A DNA stretch of 64,000 nucleotides from Candidatus Sericytochromatia bacterium (GTDB taxonomy: Bacteria > Cyanobacteriota > Sericytochromatia > UBA7694): contig JADMKE010000004.1 in assembly GCA_018780035.1 (NCBI GenBank), positions 421,393 through 485,392 on the forward strand. The letters run 5' to 3'. The notes under the pieces were generated by a model. The model was given only the letters and a program-made list of their open reading frames with translations, had not been told where the DNA came from and searched no databases. Positions 61,175-64,000 of this stretch are shown in pieces. The first letter of the stretch is position 1, and every line of letters starts with the position of its first letter. The position numbers and the translations under genes are program-made.

Positions 61175-61663
61175 ATGCCCAATTTACCTATTCATTTTAG
61201 CTTATCTGCTCCCCACGAGACCCATCAATGGGGAGCGTTATTGGCAAAATACACTGCCCAATTGCCTTCAGTCTGGCTTCTCAACGGAGAGTTGGGCAGT
61301 GGCAAAACCACTTTTGTGCAGGGGCTTGCCGCCGGTTTGGGTATTACTGAGCGTCTCACAAGTCCCACTTTTGCCTTGGTGCATGAGTATCAAACTCCCC
61401 AAGCGCTTTTACTCTTCCATTTTGATCTGTATCGTCTGGGCAGTGCCGAAGAGGTGTTTGAGTTGGGTTTGGAAGATTATTTAAGGCATCCCCACTCTTT
61501 GTGTTTGTTTGAGTGGGCTGAGCGTTTTCCTGAAATTTTTCCAGCAGACTGTCTTAAAATCCAATTTAGACATGCAGAACCGGGACGCAGCGCAGATCTC
61601 TATTTGCCTGACGGCTGTGCTATGCTTGAGACAGTTTTCAAAAAAGACTGGCAATTGCGATAA
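61175..61663 (+). CDS. tsaE: tRNA threonylcarbamoyladenosine biosynthesis ATPase TsaE
   Basis: TsaE is the ATPase that cycles the TsaB-TsaD complex in making t6A37 of ANN-decoding tRNAs. The 162-residue protein has the Walker A motif '[20 protein letters not shown]' (P-loop 38-46), the '[11 protein letters not shown]' switch region, '[24 protein letters not shown]' (parts) and the Walker B-like '[12 protein letters not shown]'. The product is of normal length. The ATG at 61175 follows an A/T-rich leader after the RNA gene's terminator. Two downstream genes follow closely on the same strand. Confidence 0.95.
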   Translation: MPNLPIHFSLSAPHETHQWGALLAKYTAQLPSVWLLNGELGSGKTTFVQGLAAGLGITERLTSPTFALVHEYQTPQALLLFHFDLYRLGSAEEVFELGLEDYLRHPHSLCLFEWAERFPEIFPADCLKIQFRHAEPGRSADLYLPDGCAMLETVFKKDWQLR

Positions 61664-61670
61664 AAATCTT

Positions 61671-62153
61671 ATGACTTCGCCTTCCAACGCTCCCAAACCC
61701 GCCTTTCATTCCCATGGTCTGGAACAGTTAATGACGGCTTCTCAGCCGGCTCTTGCCAAGGCTTTGGCATTGGCTGAAATGGGCCTTTCCAGTATTACCC
61801 ACTCTTTGGATGAAGATGTGACCTTTATCTTGGATAATCAGGAAGAGGTCGTTTTGCGCTTGAAAGAGATCAGAATTGAATACACGGAAAAACGGGTTTC
61901 AGATTTGATGCTCTACGCTCGCTGCGATTTTCAAAATGTCTTAATTCTGGCCAAGAAATTAAAGATGAAAATGGGGGCCTTCAGTTCTCATTTTACGGTT
62001 ATTTTAAAAGGCCACCCCGAGTTTGTTGAAACATTTAATGATCAGATTATTCAGATGAAAGAACCCGCTGATTTTTTTGAAACCCTGGACGAAATTAAAC
62101 GTCCCATATTTCTTAATTTAAACCATTACATTATTGCCCGGATTTCTGATTAA
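61671..62153 (+). CDS. hypothetical protein in the tsaE-lptA cluster
   Basis: The ATG at 61671, seven bases after the tsaE stop, gives 160 residues. The frame is open back to 61509 inside tsaE, but that part is an out-of-frame shadow. The protein has no signal peptide. It starts with a Ser/Pro-rich 15 residues, then a helix (LMTASQPALAKALALAEMG), a strand-rich centre with 'VLRLKEIRIEYTEKRVSDLM', and a final 'RPIFLNLNHYIIARISD'. Charged and hydrophobic residues alternate as in a small alpha/beta domain. No family recognised. It is three bases before the lptA-like gene. Confidence 0.75.
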   Translation: MTSPSNAPKPAFHSHGLEQLMTASQPALAKALALAEMGLSSITHSLDEDVTFILDNQEEVVLRLKEIRIEYTEKRVSDLMLYARCDFQNVLILAKKLKMKMGAFSSHFTVILKGHPEFVETFNDQIIQMKEPADFFETLDEIKRPIFLNLNHYIIARISD

Positions 62154-62156
62154 CCT

Positions 62157-62555
62157 ATGACGCCTTATTTAATAAGAGTGCTTCTGGCTCTTTGTTTAGG
62201 ATGTGCACTGCTTGTGTTGCCTTTGGCGGTTTTTGCTGCTCCGATGCGAACCGTCGAGGTGCTGGCCGATGAGGTGGAAATGGATCTGGATACAGGACAG
62301 ACCTCGTTTCATAAAAATGTCAGAATTGTGCTCAATCAGTACCGGATTACCTGCCAAAAGGCCGAAGTCAAATTGGATCCCAAAACCCGTCAATTGAAGG
62401 AAATCATCATGACAGGCTCTGTTATAATACAGGGTAAGGACGGGGTTGTTCGCAGTAAAAAAGTGATTTTTAACGCCCTGACCAATAAATTGCGGCTCGA
62501 GGGCACCGTTTATACCCGCATCCAGGTGGATTTGCCTCCCGAGTTTAAGCCTTGA
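62157..62555 (+). CDS. LptA/OstA-like periplasmic protein
   Basis: The 132-residue product has a signal peptide (LIRVLLALCLGCALLVLPLAVFAA, cleavage near residue 28). The mature part is one short OstA/LptA beta-jellyroll: 'VEVLADEVEMDLDTGQTSFH', 'VRIVLNQYRITCQKAEVKLD', 'GVVRSKKVIFNALTNKLRLE'. LptA bridges the periplasm in LPS transport from LptC to LptD. The protein is shorter than E. coli LptA (185), so it may correspond to a minimal LptA or to LptC's soluble part. It supports a diderm envelope. It follows the preceding orphan gene by three bases. An imperfect hairpin (CTTGATT/AATCAAG) lies at its 3' end. Confidence 0.85.
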   Translation: MTPYLIRVLLALCLGCALLVLPLAVFAAPMRTVEVLADEVEMDLDTGQTSFHKNVRIVLNQYRITCQKAEVKLDPKTRQLKEIIMTGSVIIQGKDGVVRSKKVIFNALTNKLRLEGTVYTRIQVDLPPEFKP

Positions 62556-62642
62556 TTGATCCGATTTTAATCAAGGGATAAGCATGTTTTTTCGGAATGC
62601 GGCGATAAAGATCTTGTATAGGTCTGAGAAAGGGTATCTGAC

Positions 62643-64000
62643 ATGACATACACAAGCAGTTATCAGTCCCAGGTGCCGGGGAGCAGTGTTTACAGCCCAT
62701 TTAATCGAAATGGTGCTGGTGCTACGCCTGGTGTTTACCCTGGTGATGCGACTTCCCCTGCTCAACCTGCGATGGCCTCCGATGCCTTTGTTCCTGTGGC
62801 TTCACCTGAGGATATGGATCGTGTTGTCTCCAGCATTGATGAAAAAATAGCCCGTATTCGCCAGGCTTTTAGTCAGCCGGCCCCCGCTGCGGGCATGCCT
62901 CCTCCTGGACAACCAGCCGCCGCGCCCGTCAGCCAAGAAGAAGTGCAATGGGCTCTGCAATTGGAGCAAAAAGTGAAAGGTGGCCAGCAGCCAACAGCCC
63001 AAGAGACTGCTCGCTACGAAGACATTGCCAAGCGTTTGGCCGGAGCCCAACAACCCCAACAGCCATCTGCTCCCGCAGCCCCTGCCGCCGCGCCTGTTAG
63101 CCAAGAAGAAGTGCAATGGGCCCTGCAATTGGAGCAAAAAGTGAAAGGCGGCCAGCAGCCGACAGCCCAAGAGACTGCCCGCTACGAAGACATTGCCAAA
63201 CGCCTGTCTGCGGCACAACAGCCAGCCGCTCCAACAGCCCCAGCAGCCCCCGCAGCCCCTGCAGCTGCACCTGTCAGTCAAGAAGAGATTCAATGGGCCC
63301 TGCAATTGGAGCAAAAAGTGAAAGGTGGCCAGCAGCCGACACCCCAAGAGGCCGCCCGCTACGAAGACATTGCCAAACGACTGGCTGCTGCTCAGCAACC
63401 CCAACAACCCGCCGCTCCCGGTGCAACCCCTCCCGCTGGGGCCCGTGATTGGAATGGCTGGAGCAAACCTTTTGCCCCGCCAGGCGCCTCACCGATGCCT
63501 TTGCCGATTGCCGCTCCAGGCAGCGGACAACCCGTGGTCACCGTGCCTACCAGTTTGAGAGGGTCACCCCAGACGCCCCCTGCGGTAGCCATGACCCAGT
63601 ATGCCCCTGCGACTTTGCCCCCAGCACCGCAAGCACCGGTTATGCCCCAACAGGCAATGATGCCCCAGCAGTCCCAGGCTCCCGTGGCTCCCCAAGCTGC
63701 TGCGCCGCAAATGGGCAATGTCAGCCAACAGGAAATCCAGTGGGCGCTGCAGTTGGAACAGCGTGTCAAAGAACAGCGCTACCAGCCCAATGCCCAGGAA
63801 GTGGCCGCTTATGAAAATATCGCCCAACGCCTAAATGCTGCCCAAGCGCCAGCCCAACAGCCTGCTGCACAAATGACCCAACCACCGGCACCGCGTCCGC
63901 AAATGACCGCTCAACAACCCCAACAGCCAATGATGCCCCAGCAGCCCCAGGCTCCCGTGGCTCCCCAAGCTGCTGCGCCGCAAATGGGCAATGTCAGCCA
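62643..64000 (+). CDS. modular Pro/Ala/Gln-rich repeat protein, truncated by window end
   Basis: An ATG at 62643, after GAAAGGG, opens a frame with no stop up to the window edge: at least 452 residues. After an 80-residue Ser/Pro/Gly-rich start come repeats of a ~37-residue module, beginning 'VSQEEVQWALQLEQKVK' and ending 'RYEDIAKRL', at 62928-63038, 63096-63206, 63273-63383 and 63720-63833, with a fifth starting at 63993. Spacers are Pro/Ala/Gln stretches. The modules predict two helices each, the first with Trp and a Glu/Gln face. No signal peptide or membrane helix is seen in the visible part. It may be a cytoplasmic multivalent scaffold. The function is unknown. Confidence 0.85.
   Translation, partial: MTYTSSYQSQVPGSSVYSPFNRNGAGATPGVYPGDATSPAQPAMASDAFVPVASPEDMDRVVSSIDEKIARIRQAFSQPAPAAGMPPPGQPAAAPVSQEEVQWALQLEQKVKGGQQPTAQETARYEDIAKRLAGAQQPQQPSAPAAPAAAPVSQEEVQWALQLEQKVKGGQQPTAQETARYEDIAKRLSAAQQPAAPTAPAAPAAPAAAPVSQEEIQWALQLEQKVKGGQQPTPQEAARYEDIAKRLAAAQQPQQPAAPGATPPAGARDWNGWSKPFAPPGASPMPLPIAAPGSGQPVVTVPTSLRGSPQTPPAVAMTQYAPATLPPAPQAPVMPQQAMMPQQSQAPVAPQAAAPQMGNVSQQEIQWALQLEQRVKEQRYQPNAQEVAAYENIAQRLNAAQAPAQQPAAQMTQPPAPRPQMTAQQPQQPMMPQQPQAPVAPQAAAPQMGNVS

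Noticed and set aside
62802..63407. Long minus-strand frame rich in Leu, Gly and Cys opposite the modular repeat protein
   Set aside because: It is a shadow of the repeats: it repeats with the same period, has biased composition, and the plus-strand frame has a start, ribosome binding site and protein-like sequence.
62928..63833. Regularly spaced repeated DNA that could look like a CRISPR array
   Set aside because: The repeats are in frame, about 111 bp long and unequal in spacing (168, 177, 447 bp), with no 28-37-bp direct repeats, and they encode a protein module.

Overview
The window is a gene-dense bacterial chromosome segment, near 50% GC by eye, with no rRNA, tRNA, CRISPR array, insertion sequence or phage genes that I can see. 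The cell is a diderm. Evidence for this is several lipoprotein signal peptides (lipobox Cys), a small LptA/OstA-like protein, a SPOR-domain protein, a CreD-like membrane protein and an MMPL/RND transporter. The run infA-rpmJ-rpsM-rpsK-rpoA-rplQ has no rpsD before rpoA, an order shared by Cyanobacteria and Bacilli. An array close to the cyanobacterial Pho box lies upstream of a PhoB/SphR-type regulator, and the large lipoproteins carry TPTPVP-type linkers. Together these suggest a non-photosynthetic relative of the Cyanobacteria (Sericytochromatia / 'Blackallbacteria'-like). That placement is inference only.

Layout. 0-8.5 kb: exported ankyrin protein, lipoprotein, aroE, leucine-type dehydrogenase, a small DUF6176-like protein, a lipoprotein with a defective HExxH-like motif and a possible alpha/alpha-toroid protein. 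8.6-18 kb: cutA, Xaa-Pro aminopeptidase, an exported alpha/beta hydrolase, a DUF924 protein, an ABC exporter coupled to a SpeD-SpeE fusion, an orphan repeat-tailed protein and an NmrA-like reductase. 18-29 kb: a 1229-residue propeller/zinc-ribbon protein coupled to a FabG-like reductase, a glycine-zipper protein, creD with twin operators, a two-component system with an 11-bp-phased repeat array, and trxB. 29-39 kb: a Ser/Thr kinase fused to a FapA (DUF342) polymer domain, clpP-nucleotidyltransferase, bolA, a SPOR protein with an outer-membrane-type protein, and gatB with a TPR protein. 39-49 kb: a Kelch/IPT lipoprotein, an unlisted 51-residue protein, an orphan OppB permease, gltX and an MMPL transporter. 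50-53 kb: the infA-rplQ operon behind a near-consensus promoter. 53-60 kb: class V aminotransferase, MBL hydrolase, YkgJ-type protein, DUF486 protein and a two-gene lipoprotein operon. 60-64 kb: an AT-rich stretch, a structured RNA gene that looks like 6S RNA, tsaE, an orphan gene, an lptA-like gene and the start of a long Pro/Ala/Gln-rich modular protein that runs off the window.

The points most worth a second look are the kinase-FapA fusion (29.3-31.8 kb), the candidate 6S RNA (60.9-61.1 kb), the SpeD-SpeE fusion with an altered aminopropyltransferase active site next to an exporter, the phased Pho-box-like array, and the modular repeat protein at the right edge, whose reading frame has no stop in the window.
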